Origin: Bacteroidetes bacterium 47-18
Lineage (GTDB): Bacteria > Bacteroidota > Bacteroidia > Chitinophagales > Chitinophagaceae
Assembly (NCBI GenBank): GCA_001897155.1
Contig: MKSF01000006.1
Location: 30,696 to 94,695, forward strand
Direction of reading: 5' to 3'
Length of the DNA: 64,000 bases
Within the stretch, counting starts at the first letter, position 1. Each line of letters begins with the position of its first letter. The position numbers and the translations under genes are program-made. The notes beneath the pieces were generated by a model. It saw nothing but the letters and a program-made list of their open reading frames with translations. It was not told the DNA's origin and ran no database searches. This document shows, in pieces, positions 42,781 to 52,426 of the stretch.

Positions 42781-43695
42781 TCAGGTGCGCTGCACCAGCG
42801 GGGTTACTGCTGCCTGTATCTCTTCCTGCAAAATATCCAGCAGCTTCTCTTTGACGAAATGGCGGTACGTGACCATACCGATCTCCCTTACCGGCTCCGG
42901 CGGGGCGAAGTACCGCACCTGCTGCTTCCTGGCTGCTGTAAACTGTAAGGTCGCCAGCTCGGGAATAACGGTGATGCCGCCGCTGCCCTCGACTATGTTC
43001 ATAAGCGTTTCGATGCTTCCCGCGTCAAACTGCATCCGGGCATGCTCCTCTGCGTTTTTCTTTAGCGAGCAGAGGTTCATGACCTGGGAACGAAGACAGT
43101 GCTCTTCTTCCAGCAGCCACAGCCGCTCCACGTCAATATCTCCCGGGAATAGAAAACGATGATTCAGGCTGGTCTCGTTCTCCGAAACAAATACCAGCAG
43201 CCGCTCCCGGAACAGGCTGCGTACCTTCAGACCCTGCAGCTCCGGCTGTAGGGCCATCAGGCCCACATCCAGCAGGTCATGCTGAAGCTGGTCCAGTATC
43301 GTTTGTGTATGAAGCTCTTTCAACTGTATTTTCAGGTCCGGGTACTTCGCCAGAAGGCCCGGAACGAATAAATGCAATAAATAAGGCGCCAGTGTTGGTA
43401 TCACGCCGATACGCAGCTCTCCCCTGATATCCGTCCCGGGACTGTATTTCACTTCCTGCTCCATCTTCCTGACACCGGACAGGATCTCCCTTGCATTCCG
43501 TATCACTATGACACCCATTTCCGTAGGGATCACCGGCTGCCTGGAGCGGTCAAATATGACCACCCCCAGCTCTTCCTCCAGCCGCTTCAGCATAATGCTC
43601 AGGGCTGCCGGTGTCACAAAGCAGGCGGCCGCCGCTTTCTGAAAATGCCGGTGCTCGTCCACCGCCACCACGTATTGTAATTGTTGGATCGTCAT
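42781..43695 (-). CDS. oxyR: OxyR, LysR-type peroxide sensor
   Basis: 304 residues. LysR helix-turn-helix at the N-terminus (FQKAAAACFVTPAALSIMLKRLEEEL) and effector domain carrying the peroxide-sensing cysteines Cys200 and Cys209 in EHCLRSQVMNLC, equivalent to E. coli OxyR Cys199 and Cys208. Oxidation by H2O2 should form a disulfide and switch DNA binding. It is divergent from katG across a 177-base region with a perfect palindrome (43698-43746), so it very likely controls katG and its own synthesis. Confidence 0.93.
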   Translation of the reverse strand: MTIQQLQYVVAVDEHRHFQKAAAACFVTPAALSIMLKRLEEELGVVIFDRSRQPVIPTEMGVIVIRNAREILSGVRKMEQEVKYSPGTDIRGELRIGVIPTLAPYLLHLFVPGLLAKYPDLKIQLKELHTQTILDQLQHDLLDVGLMALQPELQGLKVRSLFRERLLVFVSENETSLNHRFLFPGDIDVERLWLLEEEHCLRSQVMNLCSLKKNAEEHARMQFDAGSIETLMNIVEGSGGITVIPELATLQFTAARKQQVRYFAPPEPVREIGMVTYRHFVKEKLLDILQEEIQAAVTPLVQRT

Positions 43696-43697
43696 TC

Positions 43698-43746
43698 AAT
43701 TAAACAAAATTTAATCAAAGATAAATCTTTTCAATTTTGTTTAATT
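43698..43746. promoter_or_regulatory. Palindromic operator between oxyR and katG
   Basis: Perfect 14-bp inverted repeat AATTAAACAAAATT (43698-43711) / AATTTTGTTTAATT (43733-43746), spacer 21 bases. Inside the spacer is a second, nested inverted repeat AAAGAT-AA-ATCTTT (43717-43730). The site abuts the oxyR start and covers its -7 element, consistent with autorepression and katG activation by OxyR. Confidence 0.65.
43716..43723 (-). promoter_or_regulatory. -7 promoter element of oxyR
   Basis: TATCTTTG on the minus strand inside the palindrome, 21 bases before the oxyR ATG. On the plus strand a near-consensus TATTTTG (43760-43766), 20 bases after TTTTG (43735-43739), may be the katG promoter. 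Confidence 0.6.
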
Positions 43747-43773
43747 AACTAAATTATTTTATTTTGTCTTTAA

Positions 43774-46077
<2,304 letters not shown>

Positions 46078-46103
46078 TATCAGTCAAACCCAGATGCACC
46101 CAC

Positions 46104-46126
46104 CCCGGGAGCTATATGCTTCCGGG
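46104..46126 (+). terminator. Weak hairpin after katG
   Basis: CCCGGGAGC (46104-46112) / GCTTCCGGG (46118-46126), one G-U pair, loop TATAT. It lies 26 bases beyond the katG stop; no T tract follows. Confidence 0.4.
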
Positions 46127-46278
46127 ATGAGTCTCCGGGAATGCTGCTTTCCTGCTGCGCTTGGCGTGCTACCTGGTGGAAGCCCTGCCGGACAGGAGAT
46201 AAATATATCGAAAGCGGCAGCCGCACAACCCTCACCTGAATATTTATTACAGATAACAAGCACAAACTATTCCAAGCA

Positions 46279-46686
46279 ATGAAAAGAATACTGGTAACGA
46301 TCCTTGCCCTGGGCAGTATGACATTCGCCCTGTCTCAAACCCTGGAGTCTGAGCGCCGCAGCACTACCGGCTACATTAAAAGTGACGGTACTATTGAGAA
46401 CAGCAGCCGTTCCACTATAGGCTATATCAGGCAAGACGGCACTATTGAAGATAAGAACCGCCGTACCATAGGCTATATTAAAAGTGACGGCACCATTGAG
46501 AACAGCAGCCGTACGACCATAGGCTATGTAAAGCAGAACGGCACTGTTGAAAACAGCAGTCGCTCGACCATTGGCTATATCAAAGACGATGGAACGGTGG
46601 AAAATGCCAGCCGCAGCACCATTGGCTATGCCAAAGGCATCAAGAAAGAATGGGCGGCAGCCGTGTATTTCTTTTTTAAGTTTTAA
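46279..46686 (+). CDS. Exported protein of tandem 17-residue GYI-DGT repeats
   Basis: 135 residues: a signal peptide (MKRILVTILALGSMTFALSQ), then about five and a half copies of a 17-residue repeat with consensus R-S-T-I-G-Y-I-K-x-D-G-T-I-E-N-S-S, and a hydrophobic end (AAAVYFFFKF). The 51-base DNA repeat (for example from 46408 to 46459) is still visible, so the number of repeats could vary. The alternating pattern suggests a beta-solenoid or stacked hairpins, one turn per repeat. The Phe-rich end is reminiscent of outer-membrane association. No family with a known function is recognised. Confidence 0.75.
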   Translation: MKRILVTILALGSMTFALSQTLESERRSTTGYIKSDGTIENSSRSTIGYIRQDGTIEDKNRRTIGYIKSDGTIENSSRTTIGYVKQNGTVENSSRSTIGYIKDDGTVENASRSTIGYAKGIKKEWAAAVYFFFKF

Positions 46687-46775
46687 ACGGTTTTTTACTG
46701 AGGTAATCCAATATACGATTGGGATAATTTTAAGACGATAGTGTCACATTGAGGTGGGTACTGTTACGCAGGCCA

Positions 46776-47402
46776 TTAGTCTTTTTTAAATTTTGAATTT
46801 CTGAACACTTTTAAAAGCTCATCCCTGTCTTTGTCATTGTTGAAGTTAATACTTACACCAAAGTCAAAGCCATTTATGAGCCTGCTATACATTATCTGTT
46901 CCAGGATAACCTCTCCTTTCGGGCCATAAATCTTAAAGCTATACACTTGAAAATCCAGTCCGTCTATGGTTTCAGTTGTTGTGGCACTGGAATCAACCTG
47001 TATTCCCTTATTTTCATAGGTTGCATAAACGATGCTTTTCAAAGCAGCATTATTCTCTTCCCATTCACCTTCATATTCAAGCTCAAAAGGCTCTGAAGTT
47101 GCCTGAAATATATTGAATTGATTTTTCTGGAATGCTATAAGATATTTAAGTCCTTTGTAATCCACCTCACCTCCGATAGTCTGCTCTATTGCTTTTAAAC
47201 CTTTTGAATTTGCTATCTCTGTTGTTTCCTTGTCCCTGACAGTCCAACCGTCAGGAATTTCAATTGTCCAATTGATTTCCTGGCTGGTATAGGTGTTCCC
47301 CGTTACCTTTCCTTCGTCAATATTTTTATTGGGATCGGCCTGTCCGCAGGAAGTGAGCGTAAATACAATGCCTGCAATAATTGCAAAAAATATGCTTTTC
47401 AT
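46776..47402 (-). CDS. Putative lipoprotein
   Basis: 208 residues. Lipobox LTSC in MKSIFFAIIAGIVFTLTSCG. The mature protein (INWTIEIPDGWTVRDKETTE, KYLIAFQKNQFNIFQATSEP) looks like a single alpha/beta domain of the PsbP/DUF1795-like lipoprotein type. Base composition is richer in A/T than the neighbours, with codons such as ATA, TTA and AAA frequent on the coding strand; this may indicate recent acquisition. No operon partner. Function unknown. Confidence 0.7.
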   Translation of the reverse strand: MKSIFFAIIAGIVFTLTSCGQADPNKNIDEGKVTGNTYTSQEINWTIEIPDGWTVRDKETTEIANSKGLKAIEQTIGGEVDYKGLKYLIAFQKNQFNIFQATSEPFELEYEGEWEENNAALKSIVYATYENKGIQVDSSATTTETIDGLDFQVYSFKIYGPKGEVILEQIMYSRLINGFDFGVSINFNNDKDRDELLKVFRNSKFKKD

Positions 47403-47533
47403 TTTGTGTTTTAAATTTTATGGAAACTTTAAGCTGCCCGAAGAATAACAATCCCTTCTGACACGAAAAGAGGACTTATATCCATTCAATAAAAAATAAG
47501 GGATAACCTTTCGATCATCCCTTATCTGTTCAG

Positions 47534-47616
47534 TGGGCAGTGAAGGATTCGAACCTCCGTACACAAACGTGAGCAGATTTACAGTCTGCCGCCTTTAACC
47601 ACTCGGCCAACTACCC
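47534..47616 (-). tRNA. tRNA-Tyr (anticodon GUA)
   Basis: 83 bases. Acceptor arm GGGTAGT (5') pairs with ACTGCCC (3'), discriminator A. The anticodon stem-loop GCAGACTGTAAATCTGC has GTA at 47580-47582, followed by a long variable arm and TTCGAAT in the T loop. CCA is not encoded. A TACATTTG promoter element lies upstream at 47632-47639. Confidence 0.96.
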
Positions 47617-47631
47617 CTTTCTGAAGTGGAG

Positions 47632-47639
47632 CAAATGTA
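47632..47639 (-). promoter_or_regulatory. -7 promoter element of tRNA-Tyr
   Basis: TACATTTG on the minus strand (TAnnTTTG), 15 bases upstream of the mature 5' end. Confidence 0.65.
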
Positions 47640-47723
47640 AGGAGCGTAATGCTATTTTCCAAATTTCCGGGCGCAGAAATAGCATACTGCCCGGGAAAGA
47701 CAGGCAAAACAGGCTAAAAATAT

Positions 47724-47731
47724 TATATTTG
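47724..47731 (+). promoter_or_regulatory. -7 promoter element of the AraC gene
   Basis: TATATTTG, 18 bases upstream of the ATG at 47750. Confidence 0.6.
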
Positions 47732-47749
47732 GAAAAATAAACGCTGCGG

Positions 47750-48550
47750 ATGAATTCAAAAGAAAGATATTACCTTACGGAAGTAGACAAGACACCTGAG
47801 TCCATTTATTGCCATCATGGCACATTCGATGAGAGCTTTGTACCTGCTCACCGGCACAAGAAAGGGCAGTTCTTATATACGGAAGGCGGTATCGTATATG
47901 TCAGGACAAGCACTAAAACATTCTTTCTCCCCTCCAGGCATTTCATTTGGATAGCCCCGTCCGAGCTGCACAGCATACATCCCAGCACGGAGAAGGCCGT
48001 CATGCGGAACCTTTATTTCCCCGTGGACACCCTTACCGAGTTCACAGGCACCACCAGGATTTACCCGGTAAATGACCTCCTGTTCAACCTGCTGGAATAT
48101 ACCGCATCTGTAAAGGGTGATATCTTGCCCGAAGATGAGAATTATACGATAGCCAAAGCCTTCTTTATCCTGCTGCAGAAATTCAGCAGCTTCTCCCTGC
48201 CCCTGGCCCTGCCCTTCCCGCAGGATGAAAAGCTCAGGGACATTGTACGGCACCTGAATGAGCACCTGGGCAGCAAGATCACGCTGCCGGATATAGCCCG
48301 GCATTTTGAGATCAGCCTCCGCTCCCTGACCAGGCTGTTTTCCAGGGACCTCAATATGACCTTTATAGAATATCTCACTATTCTAAGGCTGCTCAAAGCC
48401 CTGGAATTGCTGCTGGAAACCAATAAAAGCGTTTCGGAAATATGCTTCAGCGTAGGCTATAACAGCGTGCCTACGTTCAGCAACGTATTCTATAAGATGA
48501 TAGGTGTCCGGCCGGCGGAATACCGGAAGGTGAAAAGCCTGCCGCAATAA
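47750..48550 (+). CDS. AraC-family transcriptional regulator with cupin sensor
   Basis: 266 residues. An N-terminal cupin-like sensing domain (VPAHRHKKGQFLYTEGGIVY and FLPSRHFIWIAPSELHSI) is followed by a double helix-turn-helix (about 165-266, LPDIARHFEISLRSLTRLFS and VSEICFSVGYNSVPTFSNVF) with the family ending RPAEYRK. This is the AraC group usually linked to a transport or drug-response gene, but here the neighbours are a tRNA and a convergent oxidoreductase, so the target is unclear. Stops of this gene and the next are only a few bases apart. Confidence 0.88.
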   Translation: MNSKERYYLTEVDKTPESIYCHHGTFDESFVPAHRHKKGQFLYTEGGIVYVRTSTKTFFLPSRHFIWIAPSELHSIHPSTEKAVMRNLYFPVDTLTEFTGTTRIYPVNDLLFNLLEYTASVKGDILPEDENYTIAKAFFILLQKFSSFSLPLALPFPQDEKLRDIVRHLNEHLGSKITLPDIARHFEISLRSLTRLFSRDLNMTFIEYLTILRLLKALELLLETNKSVSEICFSVGYNSVPTFSNVFYKMIGVRPAEYRKVKSLPQ

Positions 48551-48553
48551 TAC

Positions 48554-49558
48554 TTACAGCAGCTTCAGCTCCGAAGCGATCTCGAGATTGCTCTGCTGCT
48601 GTATCTTTTCCAGGATCACATAGGCCACTTCCATGGCCTTGAGTCCGTCAAATACCGTTACTGTCGTGGGCTTGTCCTGGTAAATGGCCAGCACAAAATC
48701 CGCCAGCTCCTCCCGGATAGCATTGGAAGACGGCACGACCGGCTGCTCTACGGAGATCAGCTTGTGGCGCCCGTTACCTATATCAATGGGAAAGTCAAAA
48801 AATCCCTTTTGCTCCCCTTCATTCTTCAGTCGGATCACCTCTGTTTTTTTCTCCAGGAAGTCAATGCCTATATAGGCATCCTTCTGGAAGATACGCGTTT
48901 TACGCATTTTCTTAAGCGATATCCGGCTGGCTGTCAGGTTGGCTACGCAGCCGTTATCAAATTCGATGCGGGCATTGGCAATATCGGGCGTATCGCTGAT
49001 GACCGCCACGCCGCTTGCAGAGATCCTCTTAACAGGCGATTTGGCCAGCGACAGGATAATATCAATATCATGGATCATCAGGTCCAGGATCACCGCCACA
49101 TCGGTACCCCTGGGATTGAACTGCGCCAGGCGGTGCGTTTCAATGAACAGCGGCTCTATATGCTGGTTCCTTAATGCCAGGAAAGCCGGGTTGTAACGCT
49201 CCACATGTCCGATCTGGCATTTCACATTGGCCTCGTGCACCAGCTTTACCAGCTCCCTTGCTTCTTCCATGGTATGGGTCATAGGCTTTTCCAGGAAAAT
49301 ATGCCTGGATTTCAGCAGGCAGCGTTTGGCTATCTCGAAATGCCTGGTGGTGGTGGTCACGATATCCAGGATATGGGCATCATCTATCAGTTGCTCCGCA
49401 TCGGTATATCTCTTTGCCTGGCAGGCAGCGATGGCCTGGGCAGCGTTGTCATCATCGGGATCATAGAACCCGATCACTTCCACACCTGGGATCTCCAGCC
49501 ATTGCTGTAAATGGATCCTGCCTAAATGTCCAACCCCAAATATTCCGACTTTTAACAT
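48554..49558 (-). CDS. Gfo/Idh/MocA-family oxidoreductase
   Basis: 334 residues from the ATG at 49558, where the Rossmann motif starts at once (MLKVGIFGVGHLGRIHLQQW); the frame reaches 49591 but adds only unstructured codons. NAD(P)-binding domain, then the EKP motif (FLEKPMTHTMEEA) and a C-terminal dimerisation/substrate domain with the HDIDIILSL segment. Probably oxidises or reduces a sugar or sugar-derived substrate. No neighbouring sugar-pathway gene is present to indicate which. Confidence 0.88.
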   Translation of the reverse strand: MLKVGIFGVGHLGRIHLQQWLEIPGVEVIGFYDPDDDNAAQAIAACQAKRYTDAEQLIDDAHILDIVTTTTRHFEIAKRCLLKSRHIFLEKPMTHTMEEARELVKLVHEANVKCQIGHVERYNPAFLALRNQHIEPLFIETHRLAQFNPRGTDVAVILDLMIHDIDIILSLAKSPVKRISASGVAVISDTPDIANARIEFDNGCVANLTASRISLKKMRKTRIFQKDAYIGIDFLEKKTEVIRLKNEGEQKGFFDFPIDIGNGRHKLISVEQPVVPSSNAIREELADFVLAIYQDKPTTVTVFDGLKAMEVAYVILEKIQQQSNLEIASELKLL

Positions 49559-49800
49559 AAGAAGCGTTATATACTGATTTTTAGTGTGCAATTTAAGACA
49601 ATCTCAAAGTATTCAGAATCAGTATTTCCAGTTATCCACATAAAAGCCTGCTTTTGGGTAAAAAAAACTTTTCATCCCTTCCGCTCTTTAAGGATATTTG
49701 CAATATAAAGAATCCGTATGCCCGTATAAGCAATATAAGTTTGTTTTTCGGCAATACTTTAGATAATTTTACATCGTAAATCATAAAAAATAAATCAATC

Positions 49801-50118
49801 ATGGCAGCAGTATTCACAGATGCAAACTTCGAGCAGGAAGTTTTACAATCAGATAAATTAACTGTAGTAGATTTTTGGGCACAATGGTGTGGCCCATGTC
49901 TCGCATTAGGTCCGACAATAGATGCACTTGCAACTGAATACGAAGGAAGAGTTAATATCGGCAAGGTGAACGTGGATGAAAATCCCAACTTATCCATCAA
50001 TTACGGTATTACCAGCATACCTTGCATTCTTTTTATCAAAAACGGGGAAGTCGTGGATAAGCACGTAGGCGCAGCGCCAAAATCCGTCTTTGAAAAGAAG
50101 ATCCAGCAACACATGTGA
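49801..50118 (+). CDS. trxA: Thioredoxin
   Basis: 105 residues, cytoplasmic disulfide reductant. Active site WCGPC (Cys30, Cys33) in VDFWAQWCGPCLAL, and the cis-proline loop ITSIPC. An A/T-rich composition and preferred codons differ from neighbours, as expected for an abundant housekeeping protein. It is a single gene with a clean terminator at 50151-50179. Confidence 0.95.
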   Translation: MAAVFTDANFEQEVLQSDKLTVVDFWAQWCGPCLALGPTIDALATEYEGRVNIGKVNVDENPNLSINYGITSIPCILFIKNGEVVDKHVGAAPKSVFEKKIQQHM

Positions 50119-50150
50119 TCCATTTCTTAAAGCGTGTTTTTTCAGCATAG

Positions 50151-50179
50151 AAAGTAAGTATTTATATACTTACTTTTTT
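50151..50179 (+). terminator. Terminator after trxA
   Basis: Perfect 11-bp inverted repeat AAAGTAAGTAT (50151-50161) / ATACTTACTTT (50166-50176), loop TTAT, followed by TTT. Confidence 0.8.
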
Positions 50180-50215
50180 GTTTATAGGCCCGAAAGGACG
50201 TAACTTTATAATGGT

Positions 50216-50719
50216 ATGAAAACAATACAATGTCTCTTTATTATATGGGTCTTCCTGGCAGGAGGCACGGCGGCACAGGCTCAGACACAGAAGGTCAGCG
50301 TGAGCATCAGCGGCCTTACCTGCTCCCAGTGCTCGCGTAGTGTGGAAATGCAGTTGAAGAAGCTCGCGTTCATACAGTCCGTAGAGATGGACCTGAAGAA
50401 TACCACCGCTGTCCTGAACATCAGGTCCAATGCCAGGACCGACTTCAGGGCGATCGCCCGGGCCGTCACCGATGCGGGCTTTTCCGTTGCGGGCCTGGAA
50501 GCTTCTATGTACGCCAGCCAGCTAAAGATAGACAACAACGGCTGCATGCAATCTGCGGACGGCAGGTTTTATATCGTGAACAGTCCGCTTACATCCGGCC
50601 GGGACCTGGTAACATTCGAATTTTTAGGAAAACCGTTCAACAGCTTCAAGGTTAAACAGCAAAGCCCCAGCACACCATGCCAGAAAAACGCTACCTATTT
50701 TATAAAAGCGCGGCAGTAG
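50216..50719 (+). CDS. Exported HMA-domain protein
   Basis: 167 residues. Signal peptide (MKTIQCLFIIWVFLAGGTAAQAQ), then an HMA fold (about 25-95) with GLT-C-SQ-C-SRS metal motif and the end IARAVTDAGFSV. About 70 further residues form a C-terminal extension containing two more cysteines (NNGCMQ and STPCQKN). It is probably periplasmic and metal-binding. The next gene, an outer-membrane protein, starts 43 bases before this stop in another frame, so the two are translated as a unit. Confidence 0.78.
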   Translation: MKTIQCLFIIWVFLAGGTAAQAQTQKVSVSISGLTCSQCSRSVEMQLKKLAFIQSVEMDLKNTTAVLNIRSNARTDFRAIARAVTDAGFSVAGLEASMYASQLKIDNNGCMQSADGRFYIVNSPLTSGRDLVTFEFLGKPFNSFKVKQQSPSTPCQKNATYFIKARQ

Positions 50720-51660
50720 CGGCTGCCTTATATTTCCTGTCCGGCCCCGGCTGTTATGCGCAGGAATTATATCCGCTGCATGAGCCTGCCAGCACCCTGG
50801 GCAAAAACACGCTGGGTGTACGTATGTTCAGCGAAACCTATAATGAGATCAACCAGCTCCGCAATATGAGCGCCCTGAGGCTTATGTACGGCGTGACTCC
50901 CAAGCTCACCGTACTGGCTACAGCCATAGGCTCTAATCACCATGGTAAAAAATTTCCGCAGGATTATCCCTTTCACAATACCCCCGAACGCGGCGCCAAA
51001 TACCCGTTCCGCTTTAACGGCGGACACCTGTATGCCAAATACCGATTTCTGACCCTGGATAATAAAAATACCCACTTCCGGATGGCGGTGTACGGTGAAG
51101 GCACTTATGTGAACACCTCTCACCACGAAGCGGAGCCCAACCTGATGATGGGTGATACAAAGGGCATAGGCGGAGGCCTGATCGCCACCTATTTATACCG
51201 GAAGCTGGCAGCATCCCTGACCGTCGGTTATATCCATCCTTTTGCCCATACCGGTCCTTCTCCCGATGTATCGGCAGGCATTGACGATACCTATGTAAGG
51301 ACGCAATACGGACAGTCACTTACCTACGGCCTGTCAGTGGGATACTTGCTTCTCCCGAAAACATACAGCTCCTACCGCCAGACCAACCTGAATGTTTATC
51401 TGGAACTCCACGGCAAGCGCTATGAAGATGCGCTGGTCACCTTATTACTAAATACGCCCTCGGAATATGTCTTAAGTCCTTTACGCTATCCCGACGCCTT
51501 AAGAAGAGGCGGTTATCTTGATATCAGCCCCGGCATACAGGCGATCATTAATTCCAACCTGCGTATTGATCTCAGCACCACGTTCCCCCTGCTGGGATTT
51601 TCGTGGGCACGGCTGTACCCGGTATTTACTGTCGGGGTACAGTATTATTTCTATCTTTAA
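50677..51660 (+). CDS. Outer-membrane protein coupled to the HMA gene
   Basis: 327 residues. Signal peptide MPEKRYLFYKSAAVAAALYF with a positively charged start, so initiation at 50677 is needed even though it overlaps the HMA gene by 43 bases. The mature protein alternates strands and loops (VYGEGTYVNTSHHEAEPNLM, SLTYGLSVGYLLLPK) and ends in FTVGVQYYFYL, typical of outer-membrane barrels. Its His-rich loops (SNHHGKK and SHHEAE) and the link to an HMA protein suggest metal handling at the outer membrane (inference). Confidence 0.72.
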   Translation: MPEKRYLFYKSAAVAAALYFLSGPGCYAQELYPLHEPASTLGKNTLGVRMFSETYNEINQLRNMSALRLMYGVTPKLTVLATAIGSNHHGKKFPQDYPFHNTPERGAKYPFRFNGGHLYAKYRFLTLDNKNTHFRMAVYGEGTYVNTSHHEAEPNLMMGDTKGIGGGLIATYLYRKLAASLTVGYIHPFAHTGPSPDVSAGIDDTYVRTQYGQSLTYGLSVGYLLLPKTYSSYRQTNLNVYLELHGKRYEDALVTLLLNTPSEYVLSPLRYPDALRRGGYLDISPGIQAIINSNLRIDLSTTFPLLGFSWARLYPVFTVGVQYYFYL

Positions 51661-51777
51661 TAAGAAGCGGATATTCCGGACGCCGTTACGCGGCCATATG
51701 CCGTGAACTGGCGATCCATATATAAGGAACTAAGGAACAAAGCCATTATAAGCTGGACCATTTATTATAAGAGAATA

Positions 51778-52320
51778 AGAGATTCCTCACATCTGTTCGG
51801 AATGACCAGCACTCTCATATTATTACTCCGTTGTTGGTGTTCTTCACCAACAACCCTATAAGGCTTTATAAGGAGGCTCCACTCCACCGCCTTCACGGAA
51901 TAAAATAAGCTGACAGTGTCTATATAAACAACAAAACCAAAAGTGCAGCATACACAAGATAAGCTACAAGTATAAGAGATGACCTCACATCCGTTCGGAA
52001 TGACCAGCACTCTCATATTATTACTCCGTTGTTGGTGTTCTTCACCAACAACCCTATAAGGCTTTATCAGGCGGCTTCACTCAACTGCTTTTACGGAATA
52101 AAATAAACGGACAGTGTCTATATAAGCAACAAAGACCAAAAGTGCAGCATACACAAGATAAGCTACAAGTATAAGAGATTCCTCACACCCGTTCGGAATG
52201 ACCATACGATACAGTACATTTCACTCCGTTGTTGGTGTTCTTCACCAACAACCTTATAAGGCTTTATCAGGAGGTTCTACTCCACCGCCTTTACGGAATA
52301 ATCATGTCTATACAAGCAAC
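51778..52320. repeat. Three tandem copies of a 198-bp repeat unit with hairpins
   Basis: Units start at 51778, 51976 and 52174 (agagattcctcacat or close variants, then ttcggaatgacc). Each contains GTTGTTGGTG-TTCTT-CACCAACAAC, a perfect 10-bp hairpin, at 51830-51854, 52028-52052 and 52228-52252. This is followed by aaggctttat and acggaataaaataa segments. The third unit is truncated. The array fills most of the 766-base gap between an outer-membrane protein gene and the giant T9SS protein gene; no gene is seen in it. A solitary fragment lies at 22929-22957. Confidence 0.9.
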
Positions 52321-52369
52321 GTTTCCCGTAAGCAGACAGGCACTTTCCGGGAATAGCATTAACCCTAAA

Positions 52370-52405
52370 CAAATACAGCGGGTCCTGACGGACCCGCTGT
52401 ATTTG
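52370..52405. terminator. Terminator of the T9SS surface-protein gene
   Basis: Perfect 16-bp inverted repeat (52370-52385 / 52390-52405), loop TGAC, starting 22 bases beyond the stop of the minus-strand gene at 52427. On the minus strand it is followed by TTTAGGG, on the plus strand by TTTTA. Confidence 0.85.
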
Positions 52406-52426
52406 TTTTATATAAAACCTGTGATC

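Noticed and set aside
51778..52320. Possible CRISPR array or insertion sequence
   Set aside because: Whole 198-base units are repeated without unique spacers, and there is no transposase frame or terminal inverted repeat.
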